From a virus: a stretch of 38,451 nucleotides of DNA. Position numbers and translations under genes: made by a program. The stretch covers positions 1 through 38,451 of the IMG/VR virus record IMGVR_UViG_3300040809_000593; one strand, given 5' to 3'. Every line of letters starts with the position of its first letter. Position 1 is the first letter of the stretch. Positions 29,571 to 38,451 of this stretch are shown piece after piece. Under the pieces are notes generated by a model that was not told the origin of the DNA, made no database searches, and saw nothing but the letters and a program-made list of their open reading frames with translations.

Positions 29571-29771
29571 ATGGATTATTTAAAGCAGTTGGTAAGTTAC
29601 GCAAAAGAATTAGAGTTCAAGCTTGTTAAGGCAACAAAATCAAAAGCGCCGTTATTGAGGGAAGAAATAAGCGGACTATACAGGCAAGCAGCAAAACACT
29701 GTGAAAATCGCGACCTCGATGAACAAGGCCGCACGTATCTGATTAAGTCAGATGTTTATGAGGATGATTAG
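29571..29771 (+). CDS. Hypothetical protein (66 aa)
   Basis: MDYLKQLVSYAKELEFKLVK then ATKSKAPLLREEISGLYRQA and AKHCENRDLDEQGRTYLIKS. Two amphipathic helices, no membrane segment. ACGGGA before the ATG. It ends in a 4-base convergent overlap with the tail fibre gene. Confidence 0.6.
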   Translation: MDYLKQLVSYAKELEFKLVKATKSKAPLLREEISGLYRQAAKHCENRDLDEQGRTYLIKSDVYEDD

Positions 29772-32074
29772 TGGCCAACTAGAGATTTAATGTTGCCGCG
29801 CAAGACTCTATAAACTTTAGATGAAGACCAAGATAAACCACTTGGAACTTCAACACCGTTAGTCTCATCGCCACTAAAAGATCTTGTGTACCATTTTAGC
29901 GTTCTATCCGTTCGGTCTTGCATTAAGCAGTAATCATTACCTTTATTGTAATTACCACCAGCGAAAGCTGTCGGGTAAGTTGGCGGCCTGTTATAGTAAC
30001 ATAGTGCCGTGTGCTCTGAATTTGAAAACGCCACAGAAGTTTGTTTTGGATTTATGAACGTTCCGCTATTGTCATAATTATTAATAGTATAATTAGAGTT
30101 TGCAGCCACTAGCTCAAATCCACCGCCAACGTTAGAGCCTTGATTGCCTGTAGCTGTGTTTGGGCAGTTGAGCATTATATCAAAATCGTTATGTATAACG
30201 CATTCAGCAGTTGTTGTCTTTACGGTTTCAACCTGATAACCAGATTGACTTAATGAAAGATTATAAACTGCATTCATAAACGGTTGACTACTTTCAGGAA
30301 ACAGTAAAGTTGAATCAATTGATACTTTTACCTCTCCACCGATGACAGTTGATAAATCTGCCGCAGAATTAAAATCGTACAGCGCTCCATCGACGTAAAA
30401 GTTTATTGAATTTACATTTTCAAATGCGTGTATACCGCCAACAAATTCAACGTGCTCTAAAGAGTCCTGCGCTCTCCTTACTCCTATTGCCAACTCAAGG
30501 TTTCCAGATCCAATTAACATATAGTTAGTGCCGCTGTTCGGGTCTGATATAATGTCCGGCATATCAAAGTTGTCAAAATCATCGACACCAAGTACGCCCG
30601 ACGATGTTTGATCATAAGCCACCGCGCCAACGTCATACATTCTATAGCTTGATGATGAGGTATCTTTTGTTTTGCCTACCATGATTTTAAAGTAATAAGT
30701 CCCAGATGGCAGGTCGCTTGATAAAAGGGTTTGGTTACTAGTAAGCGATGCTGTAAAACCGTTAATCTCACCACTATCAACAGTAGCGCCTAGACTGTCA
30801 TAAACTTCATAAACGTAGTTGCCGTTAACAGAGCCAGAGACAAACTTCCAAGCCATTTTTGTCGTGTTTTCCACCCTGTAAATTACAGCTGTACCACTTG
30901 TTAATGCTACATTTGAACTTTCACCAGCGGCGGGAGCGTCAGCAAATAAGCCATGATACCCAACAGCGTTATAAGCAATATCATTGTAACCAAGCAAGCC
31001 AGCCTGATAAACTCGACCACCAGCGGGATTTGTTGTATGAACTCTAATCTCCACTGTGTACGTCCTTGATGAGTCGAGGCCCTCAGCGATTGGGTAGTGC
31101 ATAGTTGTGTTGCCCACACCAGTAGATAGGAAGCTAATTAATCTATCGGAAGGGGTTAAATAGTTCGACTCTGGTATTTCTGTCCCTCCGTCAAAAACTT
31201 GAACCTTGCCAATGCCACCATTACCAGCCATCAAACCACGCAAAACAAGTCTTTCGGCGCCGCTTATTGTATAAGTTAGCACGTCACCAATGGTACTACT
31301 ATATAAAACGTCTGTCGTTGTTAAAACTGTTGCGGGACCAACCCACGTACCAGTTTGCGCACCTGACGAACTAGTCCTAGTTGCCGTTGTTGGTGACGCT
31401 GTGCTTTCTGTCGTGTTATTTGCTGTCGCGTTGCCTTGCTCAGTGGATGGGTTTAATGCAGCCAGTGAACAGTTAATCATTCTAGTGGCCCCAGTATTAC
31501 CAAGGTTAAACCTATTTGTAAAAAGCCATCTATGCCAATATTGACCGTCCGCCGTCATTGGTGTGTATACGCAAAACTCAGGATAATCGCTTCTTAATTT
31601 CTGTAACATTACCTTGTTTTGTAGTGCGCTAATATTCTCACTAGGTGCGAGTAGAGCGTTTACAGGCCTGTTTTCTAGGTAGCTTTTAAGAGTGTCTCCA
31701 CTTGCCACCTTTACGTTTTCAGATGTTTGCTCGCTAAGTAGCACCTGCTTGTAGTTTGGCTCTGTCGGTACTGTGCTAGGTGTAACGGTAAAAGGTAGCG
31801 CTCCATTGTAAATCCAGTAGTTTCCGCTTGAGTCTTTGCCTGCTTGGTTTCTTGTTTCAATAGTAAAACCATCGGCAAAGTCAAAAGCAGGAGTGAGACT
31901 GAAGTTGCTAGCTAAAGAATCAATTTCTTTCTCTCCAAACTCTCTTATTTCCCTTATCGCTCTTGGTGCGGATTTTTTTGGATTTGCTCCGTACCTAGTT
32001 GTGACAGCGGTGTCTTCGTTTACTAATTTAGCTAGATCTTCACTGTCTCTTTCTAATTCTGTAAAGTTAGTCAT
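29768..32074 (-). CDS. Tail fibre / receptor-binding protein (probable)
   Basis: 768 residues. The N-terminal about 60 residues (FTELERDSEDLAKLVNEDTA, RAIREIREFGEKEIDSL) form a charged helical attachment region. The rest is beta-rich with many Ser/Thr/Asn/Gly; a Thr/Ser linker (about 212-240, TEQGNATANNTTESTASPTT) separates two regions. About 345-480 contains TVEIRVHTTNPAGGRVYQAG and YVYEVYDSLGATVDSGEING, Ig- or carbohydrate-module-like repeats. It is the last gene of the tail module, after the J-like tip protein, where receptor-binding proteins lie. The C-terminus is the most likely host-range determinant. Confidence 0.7.
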   Translation of the reverse strand: MTNFTELERDSEDLAKLVNEDTAVTTRYGANPKKSAPRAIREIREFGEKEIDSLASNFSLTPAFDFADGFTIETRNQAGKDSSGNYWIYNGALPFTVTPSTVPTEPNYKQVLLSEQTSENVKVASGDTLKSYLENRPVNALLAPSENISALQNKVMLQKLRSDYPEFCVYTPMTADGQYWHRWLFTNRFNLGNTGATRMINCSLAALNPSTEQGNATANNTTESTASPTTATRTSSSGAQTGTWVGPATVLTTTDVLYSSTIGDVLTYTISGAERLVLRGLMAGNGGIGKVQVFDGGTEIPESNYLTPSDRLISFLSTGVGNTTMHYPIAEGLDSSRTYTVEIRVHTTNPAGGRVYQAGLLGYNDIAYNAVGYHGLFADAPAAGESSNVALTSGTAVIYRVENTTKMAWKFVSGSVNGNYVYEVYDSLGATVDSGEINGFTASLTSNQTLLSSDLPSGTYYFKIMVGKTKDTSSSSYRMYDVGAVAYDQTSSGVLGVDDFDNFDMPDIISDPNSGTNYMLIGSGNLELAIGVRRAQDSLEHVEFVGGIHAFENVNSINFYVDGALYDFNSAADLSTVIGGEVKVSIDSTLLFPESSQPFMNAVYNLSLSQSGYQVETVKTTTAECVIHNDFDIMLNCPNTATGNQGSNVGGGFELVAANSNYTINNYDNSGTFINPKQTSVAFSNSEHTALCYYNRPPTYPTAFAGGNYNKGNDYCLMQDRTDRTLKWYTRSFSGDETNGVEVPSGLSWSSSKVYRVLRGNIKSLVGH

Positions 32075-32099
32075 AATTAACTCTCATTAAGTTTAAATT

Positions 32100-34607
32100 C
32101 TACAACATTATATCAGCATCATAGACTCTTGAGTCATAACCGATTGCGCTCACTTGCACGTTGTAATTATCCGCAGCAATGTCAGTTACACGCCAAAGCC
32201 TTTGCACCGAGTCGTTAACCTCAGTTATAAAATAACGCGATCCCATTTGTCGCCCATCAACACCAGCTAAATAAACTTGACTCAAGTTTGCCACAGTAAA
32301 AGTATGCAAAGTGAATGCTGTTACGGTTTGCGGGCCGACAGTGTCACCGAATAAATTTGTATAATAAAGGTTGTATGTTTTAAGTGGATCTAAAGTTAAA
32401 TCATCCAGCACCGTTGCTGTACTACCGTTTACAGATTCAATCTCGCCGCCAAAACAGTCGCCGCCCTCGTAAACTTCTTGATAGCGTATAACGTCTCCGC
32501 GGCTAAGTGCTGATTGCGCGTCTGTGAAAGTGTCAGTTAACGACCAACGACCAAATAAAAGCTTTCTAACTTCAAGCTCAGCTCGATTATTTGCGTTAAC
32601 CTGAGACTGACAGCCAGTCAATGCAATCTTTTTAGGGTTAGAGCTTGGTGTGTCGTCAATGCTGCCAAATCCGCTAAATGATTTATAAATGTAAGCCTTT
32701 TTATTTATGCTGCGATCAATATACTCAACTTGCACGCCGTCAAACTGACCATTTACATAGTTAGAACGTTTTAGCGTGTACGTGCGCTCATCGTCGCCAG
32801 CAAAATCAGCTTTACTAACTAAAGTGCAAAGGTTTTCATTTGTCACAGCTTCATCGCGCCAGAAACGATACTTGCGACCATCATAATAAGTTTGCACGCG
32901 CATGACATTTAGAATTAAATTAATACGCTCTATTGCGCTCATTTCAATATCATCAAACGTATAGTCAAACTGTGCAATCTCTGGATTGATTGCGTCTAAT
33001 CTGTTTTGGATTGCGTAAAGCTCGTCCAAGTCTAACAAAGTAGGATCGCGCTCTAAGAAATCACGCCATATAAATAAAACTGCATCAGCACATTTTCTAG
33101 ACGGTGCATTTGCTGTGATTGTTTGCGCATTAACATCGTAGCTTGGCTTTTCAGTTTGCGCGCCTTTAATGTTGATTTTATTATCAACGCCGCGACCACT
33201 ACCAGCACTTTTACCTGAGCGCATTGTAACTTGCATCATTGTTAAGTTTTGGAAGTTGGTATTACCTAGTTCTTTAACGCAAAATACGCTTTCTAGTGTT
33301 GGTACGTCGGGGTTTTGAGTGTCTTGGCTTTCTGCGTTTGTACGGTAACATTCGAATTCATACCAATCACGACCATTTGCAATTGCGCACTCAAAAGTCC
33401 TGCGCACCGCATCGTTCGGGCTATCTTCTGTATAGCTAACATTAAACGTTTCTTCTACGCCTGTGCGCGTACCGTCTTGCGCGTCTAGCTCATAAACTTT
33501 GACCTCAATGTCGACCGTATTTTTTAAGCCTTTCTCAAATACGATATTAAAAAACAGCTTTTCGCACTGTGTTGGTGTGCTAAATGGGCCGATGCCTGAG
33601 CTTACAATAGTGCTAATGGTGCTTACAGTATAGGTGTTATCGGTACTGTATGGCCCGTTAAAATTATCAATAACAATCGTATACTCGCCTGTGCTTAGAG
33701 TCATTGATGTTATTGTGCCTGTACCGCTAACATTAGTAAGTTCTGGCACTCCTTCACCGCTAGTTATCCTTGCAACATAGTCAAGTGTTATCTCTGGTAT
33801 TCCAGCGTCAAAATCTGTTTTTAGTTGATCACTATTTGTATCTTGAGTTACGTATGCTGTAAATCTTTGGCCTGCATAAGTGCTTGCTGTTGCGCCTTGA
33901 CTCAAATTGTAAGTTGTGCCAACTGCACCTTCATTTGTGCCTCGTATTGTTTGACCAGATACAGAGTCTACTTTTTGACCGACCCTATAATTAGGTATTG
34001 TCGCAACACCCGCAACTGGCAAATACCTGTTAACCGTTGCATTGAATGCACCGCTATTAATTGACGTTTCACCCGCGCGAACAACGCCACCAGTAACCGA
34101 TCCAAAACCGACAATAAAAGTGTTTTCGCTTACTTTTTCATTATCAACATAAGTCTCTAACGGTTCGTTTGCCAAGTACGGATAGTTAACAGGAGAGCCG
34201 CATACAACTGGTTTTTGCGCAAACAGTCTTGCAACGTTGGTTTGTGATTGATATTTGTTGTTAGGACTGCCCTGTGTTTCTGTGTCAAAGTCCGGTATAT
34301 CAATAATGGATTCGACAGCAAAGCCGACGACATCTTGAGCTATACCAACAAAACCTTCGACAGCAGTTGCAACAAAACCTTTTACCTCGTGATAAACCGT
34401 CAAAATATCGTCGTCTACCAACTTGCTTTTAAGCTTTGCAACGTCAGTATGTAAAACTAGCTCGTCATTTAAAAGTATACGCGTTGACTCGTGCGGCAGA
34501 TATTCAAAGTTATCTTTTAACGCGTCAATTATCCGCGTATCGCTATCAATAATTATAACTTTAGGTTTTTGTATCTTTAGATTATCTTGCTTTATCAGTT
34601 TTGGCAT
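32100..34607 (-). CDS. Central tail tip protein, J / host-specificity-like
   Basis: 835 residues. The N-terminus (about 1-75, PKLIKQDNLKIQKPKVIIID, later LLNDELVLHTDVAKL) has the MoaD-like form of J proteins. A hydrophobic Gly/Ala/Val helix follows (about 76-98, GFVATAVEGFVGIAQDVVGF), possibly membrane-active during DNA entry. Then come ring and beta domains (YFNIVFEKGL-type stretches; CADAVLFIWRDFLERDPTLL about 505) and TIPEM-like MSAIERINLILNVMRVQTYY. The arrangement after NlpC and the DUF1833-like gene matches lambda K-I-J order. Confidence 0.75.
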   Translation of the reverse strand: MPKLIKQDNLKIQKPKVIIIDSDTRIIDALKDNFEYLPHESTRILLNDELVLHTDVAKLKSKLVDDDILTVYHEVKGFVATAVEGFVGIAQDVVGFAVESIIDIPDFDTETQGSPNNKYQSQTNVARLFAQKPVVCGSPVNYPYLANEPLETYVDNEKVSENTFIVGFGSVTGGVVRAGETSINSGAFNATVNRYLPVAGVATIPNYRVGQKVDSVSGQTIRGTNEGAVGTTYNLSQGATASTYAGQRFTAYVTQDTNSDQLKTDFDAGIPEITLDYVARITSGEGVPELTNVSGTGTITSMTLSTGEYTIVIDNFNGPYSTDNTYTVSTISTIVSSGIGPFSTPTQCEKLFFNIVFEKGLKNTVDIEVKVYELDAQDGTRTGVEETFNVSYTEDSPNDAVRRTFECAIANGRDWYEFECYRTNAESQDTQNPDVPTLESVFCVKELGNTNFQNLTMMQVTMRSGKSAGSGRGVDNKINIKGAQTEKPSYDVNAQTITANAPSRKCADAVLFIWRDFLERDPTLLDLDELYAIQNRLDAINPEIAQFDYTFDDIEMSAIERINLILNVMRVQTYYDGRKYRFWRDEAVTNENLCTLVSKADFAGDDERTYTLKRSNYVNGQFDGVQVEYIDRSINKKAYIYKSFSGFGSIDDTPSSNPKKIALTGCQSQVNANNRAELEVRKLLFGRWSLTDTFTDAQSALSRGDVIRYQEVYEGGDCFGGEIESVNGSTATVLDDLTLDPLKTYNLYYTNLFGDTVGPQTVTAFTLHTFTVANLSQVYLAGVDGRQMGSRYFITEVNDSVQRLWRVTDIAADNYNVQVSAIGYDSRVYDADIML

Positions 34608-35014
34608 TAGATAAGACCGTGAAAAGTTTTCTTGTGATAGATTTTATCAAGCGCGTGCAACTTATGCACTTCAACCTTACCAGCTTGATCTGCATTACCG
34701 CGCGCGTGTAGAACTTGAAGCTCGCCGACGCAAATACCGATATGCACAGGTTTATTTTGTAGGTTATAAAAAGTAACCATTGCACCGTCCTGCCACTTTC
34801 CAACTTGTCGCCAGTGCTTTTCTATGTTTTGACTGTGCAATGAGTTAAATGGCGCGTTTTCTTTGTAGCCTGTTAATTCTGGCATTTGCTTACCTAGTAC
34901 GTGTTCAGCGTACAGCTTATAAATGCCGTAACAGTCAACGCCGTCGAAAGTATCACCACGATTCACCCATGGCACAGACATGACCTTTTCTATAAACTCG
35001 TTTTGCGTCATCAT
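34607..35014 (-). CDS. NlpC/P60-type tail assembly peptidase
   Basis: 135 residues. Catalytic Cys C28 in DGVDCYGIYKLYAEHV, His H91 in VHIGICVG and a further His at 103 in VLHARG form the NlpC/P60 triad pattern. In phages such proteins (lambda K-like) sit at the tail tip and locally cut peptidoglycan during DNA entry. The start doublet ATG-ATG overlaps the upstream stop, and its stop overlaps the J-like start. Confidence 0.85.
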   Translation of the reverse strand: MMTQNEFIEKVMSVPWVNRGDTFDGVDCYGIYKLYAEHVLGKQMPELTGYKENAPFNSLHSQNIEKHWRQVGKWQDGAMVTFYNLQNKPVHIGICVGELQVLHARGNADQAGKVEVHKLHALDKIYHKKTFHGLI

Positions 35015-35511
35015 ATGTTTCTTAAACCTTCAAATTCGTCAGCGGTGATAATCTGGTTAGCTTTTGTTTGCTTGTTTAGGTTTTCAGTTGTTAAGGCAAT
35101 TTCAAAACCGCGCTTCGTAAATGTAAATTCTTTTGCGTACACTTGGTAATAAGTATCAGGATCTAAACTTCCCTCAAAATAAGTGAGTACATTAATAGTC
35201 ACGTCCTCGGGCGAGCTTGCATTATCGAGCTTTCTAACTTCTGTAAGTGCATCATAACCAATACGCTCAAATGCAATTGATCCTTTTTCCGTGTCGTCAC
35301 TTGCTAATATGGCTTTTTCTGGCACTGATACGTTAGCACCCTTGAACGTGCGCAATATGCCGTCTAGGTCGTTTAAATCCTTATCGCCTATGTAATCTTT
35401 AATTAATCTAAATGCGCCGATTGAAGGGCTTTTAATTTCGACACAAGTCCATCGCGCTTTGTCACGTGGTTGACCTTGGAAAAACTCTTTAAACTCGTTA
35501 CTTTCACTCAT
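35011..35511 (-). CDS. Tail tip protein, DUF1833/L-like (probable)
   Basis: 166 residues, beta-rich with WTCVEIKSPSIGAFRLIKDY and VTINVLTYFEGSLDPDTYYQ; acidic/basic alternation towards the C-terminus (RGFEIALTTENLNKQT). The pattern 'ALTTEN ... K..P/A' at the end occurs in DUF1833 tail proteins, the counterparts of lambda gpL in this gene order. No Fe-S cysteines are seen. Confidence 0.6.
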   Translation of the reverse strand: MSESNEFKEFFQGQPRDKARWTCVEIKSPSIGAFRLIKDYIGDKDLNDLDGILRTFKGANVSVPEKAILASDDTEKGSIAFERIGYDALTEVRKLDNASSPEDVTINVLTYFEGSLDPDTYYQVYAKEFTFTKRGFEIALTTENLNKQTKANQIITADEFEGLRNI

Positions 35512-35513
35512 AA

Positions 35514-35984
35514 TTAATTAGGCCAGTTTTCATTTACAGCAACTGCAATGCTTGGTATGCCGTTTGCCGCCGTAACATCGTAGATAAAGTCTTGCTCTGA
35601 TTCAGATAGGTTTGTTACACCATCATTAAATTGCTCACAGTATAAAGTGCCCGCGTACGTGTAAAATGAGTTATTTTCTCTCGGTGTAATCGGTGGTAAA
35701 TGCCACGTGCAAGTCTGCGTGATTGTGCCGCCCTCAGATTTAAGATCAATCTCAAAGCTTTGCCCTTGATCAACCTTTGATAACCACAGCTTAAACAGCA
35801 TAACTTTATTAATCGGCACTTCAAAAGTTACGTCGATATAAGTAGTCGAAAAGTCGCGCACTTTACGTTGCAATGATTTACCATCAAACTTTGTGCGCAC
35901 ATCATTATTAGGTAAAGCATCTCTTTGCTTACCAACTTTAGGCGCCGGTAAGTCTGCATTAGGGTAATTAGTAGGTACTGGCAT
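35514..35984 (-). CDS. Minor tail (distal) protein, lambda gpM-like (probable)
   Basis: 156 residues. RKVRDFSTTYIDVTFEVPIN, LFKLWLSKVDQGQSFEIDLK and CTWHLPPITPRENNSFYTYA form the beta sandwich of distal tail proteins binding the tail tube end and the tip. It lies between tape measure and the L-like gene, as lambda M does. The start overlaps the tape-measure stop at 35984. Confidence 0.6.
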   Translation of the reverse strand: MPVPTNYPNADLPAPKVGKQRDALPNNDVRTKFDGKSLQRKVRDFSTTYIDVTFEVPINKVMLFKLWLSKVDQGQSFEIDLKSEGGTITQTCTWHLPPITPRENNSFYTYAGTLYCEQFNDGVTNLSESEQDFIYDVTAANGIPSIAVAVNENWPN

Positions 35985-38011
35985 TATGAGCTCGCTCTGT
36001 TTTTGTAGTTACCGCTTGCTTTCATGGCTTTACCAAATTGACTTGTACCGTCTCGCATTCCTGCCACCTCTCTACCAATTCTCACGTTTACAGTTCTGTT
36101 AATGTCGTCAATTGTAGCATATGCTTTATCTGGGCCGTAATTCTCGACGTTTACAGACCAACTAACACTACCGCCCATCAATTTATTAGCTGGTATAACC
36201 TCTCCATTCTCGCCAGGTATCATTGATAATTGACCAGACTTATTTTTGAAAAACTCTGGATTGCCTTTTTCGCCCACTCGGTACATTGAGCCAGCAGATA
36301 CGGGCCCGCCAAATTCTCTATTACCGCTATACTCTTGGTTTTTAATCTGAGCAACATTAGCCATACCTAAAGCAGCAATTGAGCCCGCTAAAATTTGCGG
36401 TATTGGTGCGGGCGCTGGAGTTGCTAGAGCATTGTTAGCCGCTAAAAACGTACTAATTAAAGCTTGTCCTATCGCTAGTTTTTTGTATCTCTCAAACGAT
36501 TCTGCACCGCCCTTTTCAGCTATTGATGCAAAGTTACCGAAAGCCTGACCAAGTGCGCCTAGCGTTGTTTGCGTTGACTGAGACAGCAGCATATTGTTTT
36601 GCGCTTGCTGTTGGTTATAGCGGTTTATTGCGTCGGTTTTTTCTTTTTCTAACTGAATTGACCTAGCTGCATAATCAATCTCAACATCATTTATTACTCG
36701 CTTATGCTCTTTTAATAAGTCTTGCTCTTGCTTAAATCTAAGCTCAATATCCTGCAATGGAGTTAAGCCTACAGTTTGAACCTGTCTAGTTAGCGTTGCC
36801 GTTCGCTGTTGATCCTGTCGCGTGCTGTCAGCAGATTCTTTAGCAAAAAAAGCGTCTAAGTCATCGTTTAATTCTTTAATTGCTTTTGCTGATTTTTCCG
36901 CTTCTTCTTTTTGTTGTCTTATTGCTATATTAGTATTATTCGATGCAACAAGGGCTTCTATTTGTGCTGCGGTGTAATCACCACTCATAAGTAGCGCATA
37001 TTTAAACGCCGCAGCTTCGCCCCGCTTCATCTCTATTCGCTGAGTTTTTAATGCCACGCGCATTTGCTCAAACGCTTCACCTGTATTTTCTGAGCTGCCA
37101 GATAATCCATCCTGAGATTGCTTCAATAGATTTTGCTGCTCTATTGCCTGCCTCATGTTGTTTGATAATGTAAAAAACTCCTCAGCAAAGCTTTTTAAGT
37201 CACTGGTAGGAAAAGCGCCATCAGCGTTTCTTAGTGATAAAAGCCTTTCCTCGATCTTGTCGAGCAATGAAAGTTTAGTGTCATTATCTGCAACTTTAGT
37301 AAGAGACTGCAAAGAAGAAGCTAAACCAAGAACTTCGGGAGCCTTACCAGTTAAGCCTGTTAATCTTTTTGCAGCTTCGTCGGAATCCTCTTGAAAGTTG
37401 AAAAGAGAAGATCTTAAATCTGCGAACTCTGATTTTATGCCGCTTAATGCTTTTTGGTTGTCAGTTAACGCAATTGCAAGTTTAATCTTTGTTAGATTTT
37501 CACTAATTCGATTTAACTCTTTCAACTCATCACTGTAATTTGCAACACCATCAGCGCCGACAGTCATTACAGCTTTTACTTGCTCAATTGCTTTTTCTAG
37601 CTTTTCTGCATTTGATGCGCTATCACCAAACGCCAAATACAAACCGCCAAGCACCGCAACTGCAGCACCAATGCCCGCAGCCAATGCACCAAAGCCGACA
37701 AGTAATTGAGGTATCTGTTGCGCCATTACCAAGAATGGATTTTGACCACCTGCCAATTGCACAGCAATATCTTGTATTTGATAACTGGTATTTGTTAGCG
37801 CTTGGTTGAGCTGGCCGTTTACTGCTTTGGCTGTTTGTGTGGCTTGTGTTTGCAGTTGAGCTTGCGACTTACTTAGGTTTTTAGTTGCAACATCAGCGCG
37901 CCCAAAGTTATTAACCATCGTATTGACAGTGTTATTTGTAACATCAGCGCCTTTCAGCATATTCGCTGTTGTCAGTTCTACTTCATAAGTAATCTTGTCG
38001 TTAAAGCTCAT
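35984..38011 (-). CDS. Tail tape measure protein
   Basis: 675 residues, mostly helical. N-terminal coiled region with LSKSQAQLQTQATQTAKAVN (about 44-63), then SYQIQDIAVQLAGGQNPFLV (about 75-95), typical of phage tape measures, and a Gly/Ala-rich membrane-like helix (FGALAAGIGAAVAVLGGLYL, about 107-126). Further heptads cover 360-470. The C-terminal end has GGPVSAGSMYRVGEKGNPEF, also common to this family. Length sets tail length; 675 residues would predict about 100 nm. It starts one base before the chaperone-like stop. Confidence 0.85.
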   Translation of the reverse strand: MSFNDKITYEVELTTANMLKGADVTNNTVNTMVNNFGRADVATKNLSKSQAQLQTQATQTAKAVNGQLNQALTNTSYQIQDIAVQLAGGQNPFLVMAQQIPQLLVGFGALAAGIGAAVAVLGGLYLAFGDSASNAEKLEKAIEQVKAVMTVGADGVANYSDELKELNRISENLTKIKLAIALTDNQKALSGIKSEFADLRSSLFNFQEDSDEAAKRLTGLTGKAPEVLGLASSLQSLTKVADNDTKLSLLDKIEERLLSLRNADGAFPTSDLKSFAEEFFTLSNNMRQAIEQQNLLKQSQDGLSGSSENTGEAFEQMRVALKTQRIEMKRGEAAAFKYALLMSGDYTAAQIEALVASNNTNIAIRQQKEEAEKSAKAIKELNDDLDAFFAKESADSTRQDQQRTATLTRQVQTVGLTPLQDIELRFKQEQDLLKEHKRVINDVEIDYAARSIQLEKEKTDAINRYNQQQAQNNMLLSQSTQTTLGALGQAFGNFASIAEKGGAESFERYKKLAIGQALISTFLAANNALATPAPAPIPQILAGSIAALGMANVAQIKNQEYSGNREFGGPVSAGSMYRVGEKGNPEFFKNKSGQLSMIPGENGEVIPANKLMGGSVSWSVNVENYGPDKAYATIDDINRTVNVRIGREVAGMRDGTSQFGKAMKASGNYKNRASS

Positions 38012-38451
38012 CTAAAGCCCCATGTCGTTACACCAGCGTAAAAGCTCGGCTTCTTGTTTTGCTTTCTTGCGCTTTTCTTCCAGCTCTTTGTGTTGCTCGG
38101 GATACTCAGCTTTCATTCGCTCGCAAAATTGAGTCATGCTCAAATTGCCAGCTTCTTCGTAATTCATTTTAAAATGTGTAGCAGCCAGCGTAATAAACTC
38201 GCTAGCTTTAAACTCAGTCATTGGCTCGCTTGATTCGTTGAACTCGTCAACAACGTCATTGCCTAAGCAGGCGTGTTTTAAACAGTGCGCCGCCAGCGTG
38301 CAAATATCATTAACACCGTCTTCGCCAAGTCTGCCAAGCTTTAACTTTATTCCGTTTTTGGTCACAACAATGTCACCATAAACATCAAGCGGTAGATCTT
38401 TATTTAAAAAGCATTTAAGCACTGTTAACGCTGATAAATATTTGTGCGCAG
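38012..38451 (-). CDS. Tail assembly chaperone-like protein, C-terminal part (gene crosses the junction)
   Basis: C-terminal continuation of the gene that starts at 329; bases 38325-38451 duplicate 1-127. The end is charged and helical (ELEEKRKKAKQEAELLRW, then CNDMGL), as in many gpT/GT-like proteins that coat the tape measure before tail-tube assembly. Its stop at 38012 abuts the tape-measure start at 38011. An apparent short ORF starting at 38422 is only an internal GTG codon of this longer gene. Confidence 0.7.
   Translation of the reverse strand, partial: AHKYLSALTVLKCFLNKDLPLDVYGDIVVTKNGIKLKLGRLGEDGVNDICTLAAHCLKHACLGNDVVDEFNESSEPMTEFKASEFITLAATHFKMNYEEAGNLSMTQFCERMKAEYPEQHKELEEKRKKAKQEAELLRWCNDMGL
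38325..38451. repeat. Right copy of 127-bp terminal direct repeat (circular junction)
   Basis: Identical to bases 1-127. Removing one copy gives a circle of about 38,324 bases and restores a single 213-residue tail gene across the junction. Confidence 0.95.

Noticed and set aside
29768-38011. Plus-strand ORFs of 60-90 codons opposite the tail genes
   Set aside because: They lie wholly inside strong minus-strand structural genes, lack ribosome sites and have biased shadow composition.

Overview
The window is one circular dsDNA tailed-phage genome (siphovirus type). The first 127 bases (1-127) recur exactly as the last 127 (38325-38451), so about 38,324 bases are unique. One tail gene runs across the junction. 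The AT-rich composition, short coupled genes and SSB/RuvC-like/dUTPase set suggest a phage of a Gram-negative, perhaps marine, gammaproteobacterium; the host is an inference. I see no integrase, tRNA or CRISPR array, so a lytic, headful-packaging phage is the simplest reading.

Minus strand, read downwards and across the junction: a small-gene operon (16871-15432), terminase small and large subunits (15356-13568), another small-gene operon (12430-11093), and the head module (scaffold/protease-like protein, cement protein, major capsid protein, small accessory protein; 11032-8167). Next come a probable virion fibre pair (7663-6165), an HTH protein with membrane proteins (4971-3668), the neck genes (3667-1777) and a 3TM holin-like gene (1780-1343). 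After a structured non-coding stretch (about 1340-900) follow the tail-tube protein (835-329), the chaperone-like protein across the junction, the tape measure, three tail-tip genes, the J-like tip protein and a tail fibre (ending 29768).

Plus strand: small accessory operons at 5079-6134, 7776-8154 and 12536-13560, then one long rightward region (17429-29033). This holds a DUF3987-like ATPase, a CHC2 primase, an SF2 helicase, a RecE-type nuclease, SSB, a RuvC-like resolvase, an RMF-like/HTH fusion, dUTPase, an M15 endolysin with a small membrane protein, and finally the portal and Mu F-like head proteins. Portal and Mu F-like genes are therefore far from, and opposite to, the terminase.

Three points stand out. 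(1) The 420-base gap at 923-1342 carries, on the minus strand, the ordered P3-P4-P6-P7-P3'-P8-P7' elements of a group I intron core, placed between genes and ending at a strong terminator. (2) The gap at 16872-17428 holds ten copies of TGTAAG/CTTACA, two perfect inverted pairs, an (ACA)11 tract and outward-facing promoters, which looks like a replication origin and/or master regulatory region. (3) Two short plus-strand genes are each interrupted by a single in-frame TAA. Many small transcription units have good sigma-70-type promoters that share an R-TTG-YR-TTTAG sequence near the predicted start of transcription.
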